This document shows positions 31,951 to 43,800 of a DNA stretch of 64,000 nt, in pieces. Position 1 is the stretch's first letter; every line of letters starts with the position of its first letter. The stretch covers positions 624,001-688,000 of the forward strand of contig JAJEKV010000218.1 in the NCBI GenBank assembly GCA_021234155.1. Direction: 5' to 3'. Source of the DNA: Isoetes taiwanensis. Its lineage: Eukaryota; Streptophyta; Lycopodiopsida; Isoetales; Isoetaceae. The notes under the pieces are model-generated. The model saw only the letters and a program-made list of their open reading frames with translations. It made no database searches and was not told the origin of the DNA. A program made the translations under genes and the position numbers.

Positions 31951-34900
31951 CTAACATTTGGCGTAAAAAGACACTATAAACGGTTTGCAACATCAGTGTC
32001 TTTATCCGCAGTATCAGTCAGGTTAGCACGAACTCTTCCCCACACTGCGCGGTTTCTCAAACTGTTGCATTCCTTCAATGCGGCAAGCGAAAAGATATTT
32101 CATTCTTCCACGTGTTGCCATAGATATTTGATGACTTTATTGGATTTTGCTTCCAATTGATGAGGGAAATGGATCTCTTTCCCATTCCCTATTTCTTTCA
32201 AAAATTCTACGCTCAGCCAAATTCTGGTTCATAGCCAAAAGAAGCATAACTTTCAAAAGACCTCAATGAACTAAATATCTAAACAGGTTAATTAAATGAA
32301 CAAAAGGTAGATTATTTTACTGATCGCTACTGCTAACCTCATGCCCAGCGCAAGTTGCAAAATACACAGACATTTATAAACAGTTTGATCTTAGATGAAG
32401 AATTCATTACCTTATTACAGAAGACGCGATGAGCGAACTCTATAATAAGCTAAGAGCGGATCCCCATTAGCATCACACTAGTGTTTGATACCTGCACCAT
32501 GTAGGCAATTACAGGCAGAGCAAATGCAGACCATTTCCATTTGCAATCGCATAACTTACCTTTTCGATTCCGGTGACAGAGCAGCAAACGCCAGAGAAGA
32601 TTTGAGATAGCCGGTTTGGATACGTAGAAGGACTGGAAGCCGGTTTGAATATGCCCTAAACGACAAACTCCAGGGCAACTTCAGTTCTTCAGATGCAGTG
32701 ATGGTGCATCTGAAAACTCTACCGGATGCAGTGCCATGTCACTCAGATTGAGTTCCGGTGGAAGCAATGGGAACAGCAAATCGTGGAGCCAGGAGTGCCA
32801 TATGGTACAGTATTTCCGGTAGAAGACCCCTAATGGATAAGGTCCGCAAAAGATCCCGTGGGGTCTTTTTTTAAGGGTGTAAGCCTTTTTTTTAATGGTT
32901 TGGATTTGGTTTAATTTTCTTTTTGTTAATGGTCAATTTTAGAAAGTGGGATTGTTCTTTTTTTGGTCGCCACTCTTAGGGCCTGCGATTCATGCATCTG
33001 CCATAACCACCAGACAGGGATCTCTTGCACAAGCATGAACAGCAATGGCTTTCTTTGCACAGTGATGTTGAGCAGGGTTTTCTTGAACAGGCTTTCGTGA
33101 ACAGGGTTTTTTTGCACCGTCGAACTAGGCTTGAAGCTCTGGTCTGGGATGCCTCTGGTGGCATCGAAATTTGTTCTGTTCTGTTTTGCTTCATGGTTCG
33201 AGCAAGAAACGTGTAAGCTGGAAGCAAAGGGATTAAGCACGGCAACGGCCAGGTATGGCGGAGGCAGGAAGCTCCAGCCGAATTTGCGGTCTGCTGCAGT
33301 TTCTTATTTTCGGATTTTGTTCGGAATTTGTGTACACGCCATTCCGTTGTTCATTCCGCCTCCGGATCTTTGTTGCTTCGCCGGAGCTTTTCAAGTTGAC
33401 AATTCCAATGTGTTTACGTGTTTATTCGTATTTAACAATTCCAATGGTTTATAATCCAATGGTTTAGCAAAAAAAATAAGATATGGGTTAGAGATAAGGT
33501 ATCGGTTAGATGGACCATGATAAACTGCAAAAGATAACTGGCAGAAGACGTGGGCGCATCTTATTGTTCCTAGGAGCAGATAGGAGCTAAATGCACAAAA
33601 GAAATCGCCAAAAATATAACAGGATTGACTTAAACTGGTATTTGATTTACTGGTGGTTGGGCAAGGTGGGGCGAATATTCCAATAAGATTTTAAGTATTC
33701 TAAAATAGGTGTCCATTGGCTGCGCACTTAAGCGATAAAATTATGTAGCATCAAAATAAACAGCTTTTATGCTATGTAGGTCGCACAGCAACTGACTAAC
33801 AAGATAAGATACATGGCAAACTTTGTTGCATGCCAAGCTGGCAATGCCAACTCATCTAAGTGCCAAAGTGATGGGGGTAGTGGTACCACGAAGGCTAAGG
33901 TGGCAGCCACATAGGCTACCAAGGTGGCCATTTAAGGCTGCAACACAGAATTGTTAGGCAAGGACTGATTTTTTCCTAAATAATAAAGGCTAATCTTTCA
34001 AGCAAGTCATTAAGAGCTCAAACAACCAGAAAATTGTTAGAGAACTATAATCTGTGCTGCTAGAAGCAAAATCTTAATGACCATGTGCTATTACAGTTTA
34101 TGCCGCTAGAAGCAATATTTTCTTGACCATGTGGCATCAAAAACTAGCGACTTCAAAGTCCCATTTGGCTTCAAAGTCTTAAAGCACATTGATACATACC
34201 AACAATCATTCTCTTTACTAATCAATCAAAAGTACAATATTTCACCTACAAAGTTCCTACTATTATACATCTCAACCAGAAAACTACAAAGTTCCTACTA
34301 TTATACATCTCAACCATAGCAAAAACAATCTGGTTGACTAATCAAGACACCGGTTGGTTCATGCACCCGGAATGCGGATACAAATCGATAGCGTATGCAT
34401 AGCAACAACGACCCAAAGAATATGGCGAGTTTTGATTTTCCTTACGATCGTTACTTCGAAATGGACACTACGGTCCATTTATTCTATCTTGCTTTTGGAA
34501 ACCAACGGGTTAATCTTCTATCTCAAAATAATGAGGCCAAGAGGCCTGACCTTATTATATCAAGTCAAAAGTTCAAATCGCAACAACCAAATTTTATATT
34601 GTGTCCATAATATCCTTCCATACATGCACTCCTTCTAGTACAAATATCTGGCCGGTACCCAAGATGGCTATGGAAAAAGAAAGAGCTATAGCCTTCTAAT
34701 TGGAAAGAAGTTAAGGCAAAGCCATTTAGAAGGTTCTTTATTTCATAATAATCTTGCCCAATCGTTACATGTAGCCACCTAGGGGTTCCAAACTTTGCTC
34801 CAGGTATCTGTGAACAGTACATGAGCAGCCCAATAAACATGAGAAAGACCAAACCCACAAGAATATACATGCCAACCATATAGAGCCATGATAAAATGAT

Positions 34901-36380
34901 CCTGGTAACACTCTCAAATACAAAGAGTACTGGCCTTTCTCGAAGGTGTCTGGGTCTCACAATCGACCTTACAAACTCATCTGCATGCATTCTAATTAAA
35001 ACAAAATGACCATAAACAACCAGACCATAGCATTACTATGGGCCAGATCTTTCCAGTCCCTAATGATTAAAGATTAAATTTGTCAAGAACAAGAAATTGA
35101 TCTCTGTTGTGTAGATTTGCTTCAGGAATAGATTGGGCTATGTAAAGATTATGTGGCTCTAAAGCCCCTGGGGATATATGGAAATGTACGATAATATTTT
35201 CTTTGGAGATGGGATAATTTCATTTGAATTGGCCACAGCTCTTTTGCCTATTGTTCAATGCTTGAATGAAGTAAGCAACTTAACTAATAATTTTTTTGAG
35301 ATTAAGGAAGTCTTTATGCCTTCTTTTCAAGCTCTGCAAGTTTTTGACAGTAATCATTTTCAGAATCTGTCTGAAGACATTCGTGATGCATATCATGGTT
35401 CGAATCCTCATGCTAATAAGTGAACAAGCAACGGGAGGAAGTGAAGAATCGTTCACTTGTTTCAGACAGTGCATATTCAGAAGTGTATATTCAAAAGAAC
35501 TGTATGAAAGGATCCAAAGATCTCAGACTCCTGGTTTTACAAGCATTAACTTCTAGCATATGAACTACAAATATATGCCTACCTCTGTCCCTGATCCCGC
35601 GCAACTCCTTACCAGCTATAGCAGACTTCGGAAGCCTTTATCGGCTATGGTAGAGCTTACATGTCACTTGCTGAGTGTATAACAAACTTTTTTTTCCAAA
35701 TAGGAAAAAAGCCTTTGTTTATAAAGTTGACAAGATTATACTAGTTTGAACCGGATTGGCACTTTTGTTAGGAAATCCATTAGGAACTTAAGGCCCAGAT
35801 TCCATTACGAGTGTCACTTTTATTTTTCTATTCTAACTTCCATGCTTATTTCCGGACTCACGATTTCACTACAGCTCCGGCAGTCTTTTTAAGAACACTG
35901 GTATGCTTATGTGGCAGATCTTAAAAGGTGGTAACAGAAACTCCCTGGGGATCTTGCCCGGGAGTTAAATCAGTGATTTTGGTGCCACATCAAAAATTCT
36001 TGGACTGTAGTGGAATGCAGGAATCAGGATTTCTTGCTGCCATGGAGCTCTCAGGTTGATCCACCTCTGATCTTCCACCGGAGTGGAATCTGGGCCTAAT
36101 TATAAAAGGATCAATATGACGTTTCTTTTTAGCAATCCTAGACTGACACGTATTCTCAATTTTTTTAATTTGCATTCTCAGTTTTTCTACTTGCATTCTT
36201 TATATGTTACTAACATATAAATGAGAATCAACAATGAAAATAGAACGTCATTGATATTTCAGGGACAACAAGAAGAAGACATTCAAATTTGCTCATTACA
36301 ACATATTACTGCATCACATTTACTGAGTTTTAAAAAAAGTTTACACTAAATCACATTACAGACTTTAAAAAGAAGCTTCC
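31951..36380. other. region without a recognised gene
   Basis: No domain was recognised on either strand. A 30-bp word is repeated with a 38-bp period at 34249-34317. Frame 35178-35423 (plus, 81 codons) has a coding-like composition and ends in a proper stop but is unassigned. The minus-strand frame at 34565-34990 is listed separately. Confidence 0.45.
34565..34990 (-). CDS. hypothetical protein with a hydrophobic segment
   Basis: I do not recognise this 141-residue open frame. Residues about 29-58 are strongly hydrophobic (ILSWLYMVGMYILVGLVFLM and on) and could form one long or two short membrane spans. The N-terminus has paired basic residues (RPRHLRERP). It could be an exon of a membrane protein gene, since the sequence around GYYGH is not conserved in style, or a chance frame. 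No upstream or downstream exon partner was identified. Confidence 0.3.
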   Translation of the reverse strand: MHADEFVRSIVRPRHLRERPVLFVFESVTRIILSWLYMVGMYILVGLVFLMFIGLLMYCSQIPGAKFGTPRWLHVTIGQDYYEIKNLLNGFALTSFQLEGYSSFFFHSHLGYRPDICTRRSACMEGYYGHNIKFGCCDLNF

Positions 36381-36383
36381 GAT

Positions 36384-37389
36384 TTACGAGTTCTTCCTAT
36401 TCCTCGTCATGCTCACCATTATCTCATTCAACTGCTCCTGAGAAACACATGGCATTACAATGTTGCAGTTCTTGAATGATCCACCTGTAATACTGCCAAC
36501 ATTAACTTCCATGCCCATAGCTTTTCTGACAACAGGATTAGTCTGAAATAATGCATCAATATCATTGTTCAACTAGACAACAGCATCTTCAATCGCAGAA
36601 GCAACACCAGAAGCTAGTTGAATAACAGAAGGATGACCAGGAATAAGCTCACCAGATGAATTAATGTGCACACTGTCTACCAGACTAGCAACAGCAGAGG
36701 TAAGGCTACCTGAATCTACTTTCTCCCCAACTACCTTGTTCACTTGTTGAATTGCAAGAGGTAATACAACCTGATCCTTCACAACACTGTCAACACGGTC
36801 CTGCTCGTCTAGCCTGCTCAATTCCTCATAATAAACATCTTCTTACATCCTGCATTGTCCATTTTCATTGAATGGATTGCTAACAACTGACATTGCGCAC
36901 TTGGCTTGTACCTCCTTAGTCTTGTCATACCTAAAATATAAAGATAAATGTCAAAAATTGAATCAACGACCAACACAAAGACAAATATAATTGAAATACC
37001 TGCTATATGCCTCAGCTGTTCTCTGGCCTATAATGTGCATGCCTACGCTTTGCGGAACCCCAGCCCTCGCCATTCTAAAGATAGCAGTGGTGCGACTAGA
37101 CTTGCCCGAAAACTTTCCATCAACTCCAACCGTTTTCAACATATATTTCATCCAACCCGCTGGAAACCAAATCAGCCTAAAAAATTTGACAGGCCTCTGC
37201 TTGAAGACTCTTTGGCAACAAATGTACCAGAGCTAGTTGTTTCAGAAACTTGCTTCCCTTTCCTAGAACCATTAGACACATCTTTACCAGCATTCTCCTT
37301 TCCAGAACCAACAGGTACATTCTAAATATCCCTTAAAGCAACTCTCTGCTGATCAACAGGAAGATTCTTCTCCACACTCAGCTCAAAAC
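36384..37389 (-). pseudogene. tyrosine-recombinase-like protein gene, 3' part
   Basis: On the minus strand the exon 37389-37000 contains KFSGKSSRTTAIFRMARAGV followed by PQSVGMHIIGQRTAEAYSR. This is the C-terminal catalytic signature of tyrosine recombinases (R-x-x...G-V-P...G-H/Q-R...Y), as seen in Crypton-type and domesticated relatives. A GT/AG intron (36999-36931) joins it in phase to YDKTKEVQAKCAMSVVSNPF. The last exon runs to a stop at 36384. In-frame stops at about 36844 (TAA), 36572 (TAG) and 37323 (TAG) show the gene is dead. The upstream portion of the same exon lies beyond the gypsy element at 58464-58612. Whether this is a host gene or a Crypton-like element is not decided. Confidence 0.65.
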
Positions 37390-38935
37390 TGTGACGTTCC
37401 AGGTATTTATACAATATACGTATGCATATCATGACACGTCACCAGCATGTAGTAGGCCTAGGGGCCCAAGTGGGGTTCACCTAAAATGGATTTTATTAGC
37501 TATGCTAATAAAACCAATGGATAATTATGGATTTTATTGGCCTAATTAACCTAATTATGCTAATTTGGTCTAATTAACTAAATATCACCAATGAGGGAGT
37601 GCCACCTGGCCCAAATCAGTTGGCCAGGAGGGACTTGCTATTTTTGGTTGGAGAAATAGGGCCTTACCTCCCATTTCAACCCAAATTCGAATTGGAGAGT
37701 GAGGAGGAGCAGTAGCTACCAGCTTTAGCCCATTTTTGCCAATACCTACCAACAGCCTCAAGCTATGGAAGCCTTCCATGACAACGGTTCCAGCCAAGAG
37801 ACTAGATAGTCTTTAGATAGCTTCTATTCTGCTAACTCTTCTTTGAATAGATGGAATGATTAAATTCTCTTTTGTACGTTGTTCTGAATACTTAGATGGT
37901 GTTTATATTCTTTCTTTCCGCTTCTTCCGTGTATTGGGAAATTAAGGGAAGGGTAGAGACCTAAAAGCCTCTTAGCAGTAGAGATGTCTCTAACTAGACC
38001 TCTTAATACCCAATAAATGCGGCGTGTGCACGAGCCAACCTGGCTGAGGATGCTATGATGTGGTTCAGCACCAGATAACGAGTATGATGGTGAATTGGAG
38101 GCGAGGTCTTGCCTAGCGTGGCTACAGGACTCCTACAGTGTGCTAGGCTTATAACCGGTCACCGTGTGTGGGCCGGGTATGGGTTTGACACTCTCTGGAT
38201 CGCAGGGATGTGCTTATATGGACGCCTTGGACTCGAACGGGCAGGTGAGCCGGCCTTTAGATTTAGGGGAGTAAGTCGGGTACGGATGCGAAGGTTGCTT
38301 ATGCGGCACGTGTTCTCTAGCACACCCAGGGATTCGTCATGCTCGGGAAAGAGACGCCTCTCTGACCTGCCTCATCGGACCGGGGAGATGTAACTCGGAG
38401 TAGTCCCAAAGGATGATTCCTTGAGATTGCGTCTCCGGAGGGCTACAAGCACGTCATAGCATGATTCAGCCTATCTGTAAAGTGTGCACAGGAGGGGCGG
38501 ATGGAGTGGACTACCCTAGCCATTGTCTTATGCCAGCCAATGCCATGTTATACTTCTGTCTGTTGATATCTTGAGACCCTAACCGTCAGTTGACCCCTTG
38601 GAGTCTGAGCCCAGGGTAGCACCTTGTCATGGTGTTTATTTCATGTTATTATGGTTGTACTGTCTTTTCGCTGATGATGAGGGATGGGCCACCCGTCGTG
38701 GTGGTATATTATTTTAGCATGATTGTTGTATGCTAACGTGTATGTATGCTTCCGCTGTATAGGATTCCCATAGAGGACGTGGGACGAATGACACCTCTGT
38801 GTTCCTCGCCCGGACACTTGGCCATCCCAAGTGGTCCGAGTATGACGGAGGGCCTGACCATGGTGATGTAGTCGCCATGGGAGGGGAATTCACGTATTTG
38901 TATGATGGGAGCATCGTATGGATTCTGGCGTTACA
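37390..38935 (+). repeat. 5' LTR of the gypsy element (1,546 bp)
   Basis: Starts TGTGACGTTCC and ends GGCGTTACA, one base before the PBS. It aligns over its full length with 56926-58463. Short runs in the first 200 bp (CTAATTA, TTATTGG) are internally repetitive. The most visible indel against the other copy is near 37520. Confidence 0.95.
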
Positions 38936-38936
38936 G

Positions 38937-38952
38937 TGGTATCAGAGCATGG
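38937..38952 (+). promoter_or_regulatory. primer binding site (initiator Met tRNA)
   Basis: TGGTATCAGAGCATGG directly after the 5' LTR (one spacer base) matches the complement of the 3' end of plant initiator-Met tRNA. It is where minus-strand cDNA synthesis would start. Confidence 0.93.
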
Positions 38953-39094
38953 TTTTGGTGGACCAAAATTATTGCACTGGCCATAACCTAACTCGCTAGT
39001 TGACGGTACTTTCTCTTAGGTTAAAGTAGTCAAACTCTGTAGTTAGCATGTTAGTTGGCCTAGTTATGGGAGGAATGACCTAGTGTGTAGGAGA

Positions 39095-39145
39095 GTGTTC
39101 TCTAGTAGAGTGGTTAAGGTCAGAAGGTGGAGCCAGAGGTTCGAG
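39095..39145 (+). other. tRNA-like A/B box pair in the gypsy leader
   Basis: TAGAGTGGTTAAGG resembles an A box and GAGGTTCGAG resembles the start of a B box about 30 bp downstream. It lies 150 bp after the PBS. The B box is imperfect after GGTTCGAG, so a Pol III function is only possible. Confidence 0.25.
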
Positions 39146-39585
39146 TTTTGTAAGCGCCATAACTCTCCAGGTAGCTCAGATTGACGAAATTTTTGCTCCA
39201 ACGTGTCGGGCGTGGTCCAAATACCCTAGGGGCGTCGTCATCCAGCCGCAACAGGGCGAGGAAGCAGGCCAAAACCCAACTCGGGCGCTGCTCGGGTTTG
39301 GGCGTCTTGGAATTTGATTTAAAACACGTATAATCGGAGCGGCGCCCGACCGTATAAACGCGTATTCTGCCGTATACTTAAAAAAATAAATAAATAAATA
39401 AACTTAAAACTAAAGTGACGTTTTCTTTTTCATTCTTGCCTTGCTCCTTCCACGCGCCCGCCTCAACCGTCTGCCATAGCCGCCGGAACCCAAGCTCCAA
39501 ACACTTTACCTTTCCTTACGCTTACCGCCACTATTACCCTTTAGCGCCTCCTTTCCCGCCTCCTTTTCACTTAGCACATACGTCT

Positions 39586-40816
39586 ATGGCTCGCACTAAA
39601 GGTACCTTGAGCCCCAGCAATTTCACGGTGCCTCAGATTTTTGCCCAGCTTGGGGAGCATTTGGCTACCGACCCTGACAAGGTCGAGCTTCTTCTAGTTC
39701 AGCTGGTGCAACGTTTTATTGACGGCCATAGGATACCGTATCCCATCTTCCACCTCTCCGAGCGCTTTTCGATAAAGCTTAACCTTCTACGGCAGTCATA
39801 CACTATAGTCGAGCAATCTGACCAAGTTATGATGCTGGTTAAGTTTTATCCACCCGAGTGTGAGGAAGTTCCAGAAGAGGAAGCTATACGGAGGGAGGCG
39901 GCCCGCATTAGGGAGTTGGCCCATGGGGGGGACACAGAAGCTCGGGGCCATGAATATGTCTGCCTGAATGATGGGAGAGCCATCATCAACTGTAACCCCC
40001 TTGAATCTTCCCCCATATGAATATAATGAGGCTACCCAAAGTTTTATTTGGGGTGAGGTCCCATCTTATATTAACCTTTATGACTTAATAGTGATCCAGA
40101 TGGACATGCAAGCTCGGCCGAACTGCTACCATGCAGAATTGATTCGAAGGATTACGGCCTGACGTCTTGCACAAGTAGAAGCAGACATGGCTGCCGCCCG
40201 TGTACTCAGGAAGAGGCTGAGAGAGCCCAGCAGGAGCAACAACAAAACCAGGAGCAGGGGCAGCAGCAGCAAGCCAACACAGAGCAGGAGACCCCGCGCG
40301 GTCCCGACCAGGCAGAGAAGCCTCCCATTAAGAGACGGCGGAAGTCCGCCACCCATAAGTCGGGAAGCCAATATAAGGAGAAGCTTAAGGCTGTCAGGAG
40401 CATTGGGAAGCACACGAGCTCGAGCCGCCGACAGAAACGATTGGATGCCACACGGCCCCACCCAGTCTCTGGGGGCAAGACTTTGCCCAAGAAGCCTGCA
40501 CCGACTCAGAGGGCAGCTACCTCAAGGTAACATCATCGGTTTAGACCGAGTACCGTGGCCTTACGGGAGATCCATAAGTACCAAAAGACCACGGAGTTGC
40601 TATTACGGAAGTTGCCTTCCAGTGGTTGGTCCGAGAAATAGCCCAAGAATTTAAGACCGATCTGTGCTTCCAAACTTTTGCTATTCTGAGGCTGTTTAGC
40701 CTTATTTGATAGCCCTTTTGGGGGTGCAAATCTTTGCGCTATCCACGCAAAGAGGGTCACTATTATGACCAAAGATTTGGCTTTTGCCCGAAGAATTCGG
40801 GGAGACCACAACTAGT
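39586..40816 (+). pseudogene. gypsy first ORF: N-terminal domain, Q/E-rich linker, histone H3 fold
   Basis: The ATG opens MARTKGTLSPSNF, whose first five residues equal the histone H3 N-terminus. An unassigned helical-looking domain follows (to about 40160, one frameshift near 39995). Next comes a Q/E-rich linker and a basic stretch (KRRRKSATHKSG, SSSRRQKR) in a third frame. Then the histone fold: [18 protein letters not shown] (alpha-N, 40534-40587), [27 protein letters not shown] (alpha-2), and [13 protein letters not shown] with [12 protein letters not shown] (alpha-3 and C-terminus, to TAG at 40814). A TAA sits just before HHRFRP where H3 has KxHRFRP. Single-base losses break the frame at about 40618 and 40686. 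Spacing follows canonical H3 rather than the longer loop 1 of CENH3. In the element it lies where gag normally begins. Confidence 0.85.
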
Positions 40817-43800
40817 TTGCCCATCAAGCATTTTTGGGTTGCCCCTAGGGGGGCAAACCCTCGTTTATGTGGGTATGTGGGCATATCCAGGTATATGCCG
40901 GTATATGCCTGGCATATGCTGGTGACTGCTAAAAACTGGCTGCTCCCTGTAAATGCTCGGTCATACTTTTGGCATTGCTGCTCCTGTCTCCCGCAAGAAC
41001 CATGGTCGGATTCCTTCCAGCCATTTTGGGCGCCCATCTCGGCGTCTTTTTTGACATCTAATCGGTTGTTCGGGTGCCTGCATCATTTCCGCTTATGAGC
41101 TCTGGCGATTGTTGTTTGGCTATGGCAGAGCTAGGGAAGCATAACAGGATGGTAGCATTTTATTGCGTGGGCAAAGACGAGGAGGGGGCGGTCGCGGGGA
41201 GATGTTCCGGTGTCTAAATCTACATATACCATTTCCAGGGTATTTCTCGTTAACAAGAGCCGTTTGAGATTCGATCCTGGACAAACCTTATATTCCTTTG
41301 TAAGTTCCGTCCTTTTCAGTGCTTAGCAAATTATATTTATTTCAACTGTTAGAGTAGTTTCCTAAGTCTGTTGGACGGTCGTATCTCGAGGCTTTGTATT
41401 CATCGGATGAACCCGCAAGCGGTCGCATAAAGTGCAATGAAGATAAAAATGTTAGCCGGTCCCCAATGGCGTTTAAAGTAAGTGATTTTTGTGCCTAACC
41501 ACTTGGCCAAAGGGCTGAATTGTAGTTCACATTTCTAGTTTTTGTGCATCTTGCAATAAAGTCCTCATAAAGTGTTCGATTTTCAGTTTCAAACAACCGC
41601 ACCTAAGAGTCGCTTCATGTGTCCTCCAAATGGGGTTCTTCAACCAAACGAGGCAATAATTGCAAAAGGTGCTATTTAAGTTCTTTGTAGTCTTGTGCAT
41701 CATATGTTATGTCATGAAATTAACTGTTTTGTAATTTGCGGTTGTCAAGTATGTAGAATGTAAACACGAAGGTCCTCAACGAAAAAAGTTAAAAGATAAG
41801 TTCGTAATTGTGAGCTTGAAAGTGAAAGATGGAGTAGAGTATACCCCGAACTGGTATAAACTTGTTTGCACTATTTTAGGATGTAAGCTTTAAGCAATGC
41901 TCAATATCGATCGGCCTTTAATATTTAAGTTTGATGAGCAAAAGGAGTTTGTAGCTGTTGAACGGGTTCTCGCGAGTTGTGTTCTTGGATCTCAAGCATG
42001 CTTCACCCGTAAGTTTTATTCGTTTGAGAAGAATAACTTGAAAATTCGGTCTTGAATTCAAGGTTGAAATGCTTGTTTAGGTTGAGTTAGAAAGACACAA
42101 GAAACGCCTCGGCTGAAGCCGATGCAGCTCAGAGGCCCATAAAAATACCACAAAGAGCGTAGAGCCCCAAAGCGGCATTTCAAGGATTTGTTATTGATGA
42201 ATGGGTAATGAAAATGCATCTATTTGACAAAGACACTTAGTTCGGGATTAAGCTAGCTAAAATGTTGGTCTTGTGTTTTAGAAAGAACGACGGGAGAAAT
42301 ATTTGGCAAAACAACCGTCCGAAGGTGGTGAATCTCTCTAGGTTGAAGCGAATCATTATCTATGAATGTTCGGGGATGAAGAACAGACCGAGAAAATGTC
42401 GAGATCTTTCTATAATGGCACAAATACATTTTCTATGTTATGGTTATGCAGTGGCATTACTGTATCAGCTGTCTAGTGCCAAGCAGATCAAACTATAATA
42501 TGACTAGAAAGTGAGATAGCACATTCAGTGTATCTACATATTCAAACCAACACATAACTACCATTGACATTAATAAATATAACCATTGGAACCAACACAT
42601 TTAAATTAAAATCCCCCTTAAACCCCCTTTGGTTTGGGTGCATATTCACACGGGGGGTGACTTAGGGCATCGACGTGGGATTGGCATATTAGCCCCATAT
42701 TCCTTAATCTACAATCACGTAAAGTTCCTCATTTTGGGGTATGCAAGTACAAGATTTGCTATATCTTGTATAACAAGATTCGCAAAATACTATAAGATTT
42801 CAAGGAATACTATATGGTGTTGATTTCAGACGTGCAAAATACAATTATGAGGGCTCTCGCCGCCCTACGCCACCCCCCGCGGTGAATATGCACCCAAACC
42901 AAAGGGGTTTAAGGGGATTTTAATTTAAATGTGTTGGTTCCAATGGTTATATTTATTAATGTCAATGGTAGTTATGTGTTGGTTATATATAAAAAAATTT
43001 TTGGCCCTTTGGGCCATAAAAAAAACAGACGCGTGAGAATATAATGAGACATGTAGCAATATGTGTAGCAAAGATTATCTACAATTGGGCACCTTGTTTA
43101 TGGAAAACTATTCAAATCTCCGAATCAAATATACAATCTTAATTTGTGAAAAAAAAAGTAGAGAACATAGTTAATATAATAGGTTCTCGTGACCTTACAA
43201 GGTGCTTTCACATGTGCATGCAATGTTTTGTTTGTTAAGCATGGCCAACCGGATTAGTATGGTCTTTGATGAAAATCATTACAAAAGTCCGGCAGGAGTT
43301 GCACAATATGCATCGCTTCAACAAAGGGCGAAGCTCGCCAAACTTCTTCCAAACTTCTTCCATCGCCTCTTCATCCTCTCCTTGCTTTGCGATAAGAAGC
43401 TTCTCTTCTTCAAGGATCTATGAATTTCTCTCGCTGGTCAACCAAGATGTTCTATCTACATGACCGTGTACCTTGAAGAAGACTCAAAGAACTTCATTCG
43501 ACCTACAACAAATTATGTAAGTGTTTAGCATGATATCTAGGCCATGGATTCCCACGCCTTCTTGGCTACATAAATTTATAAGCGCCCTCTTCAAGGACCT
43601 CCTAATCATTCATGATCATGAAAACATTTTAAGCTAACTCTATGTGCTCATGGAAAGCAATCCAGCAAGAGGACACAGCTGCTCTTGCTGCTGCCATGAA
43701 CTTGAAGACAACACTTCCACATGCTATTATCCGAGGTGCAGTTGGAGAGCTTTGCTGATTTCACAAAGTATTCAGATTATTCAGCTCATAGAGCCTTGCT

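Noticed and set aside
40126-40490. Minus-strand leucine-rich frames
   Set aside because: They are antisense shadows of the Q/E-rich linker of the first gypsy ORF.
39586-40816. Reading the H3-fold ORF as CENH3
   Set aside because: The alpha-2/loop region ([11 protein letters not shown]) has canonical H3 length and sequence, not the divergent loop of plant CENH3.
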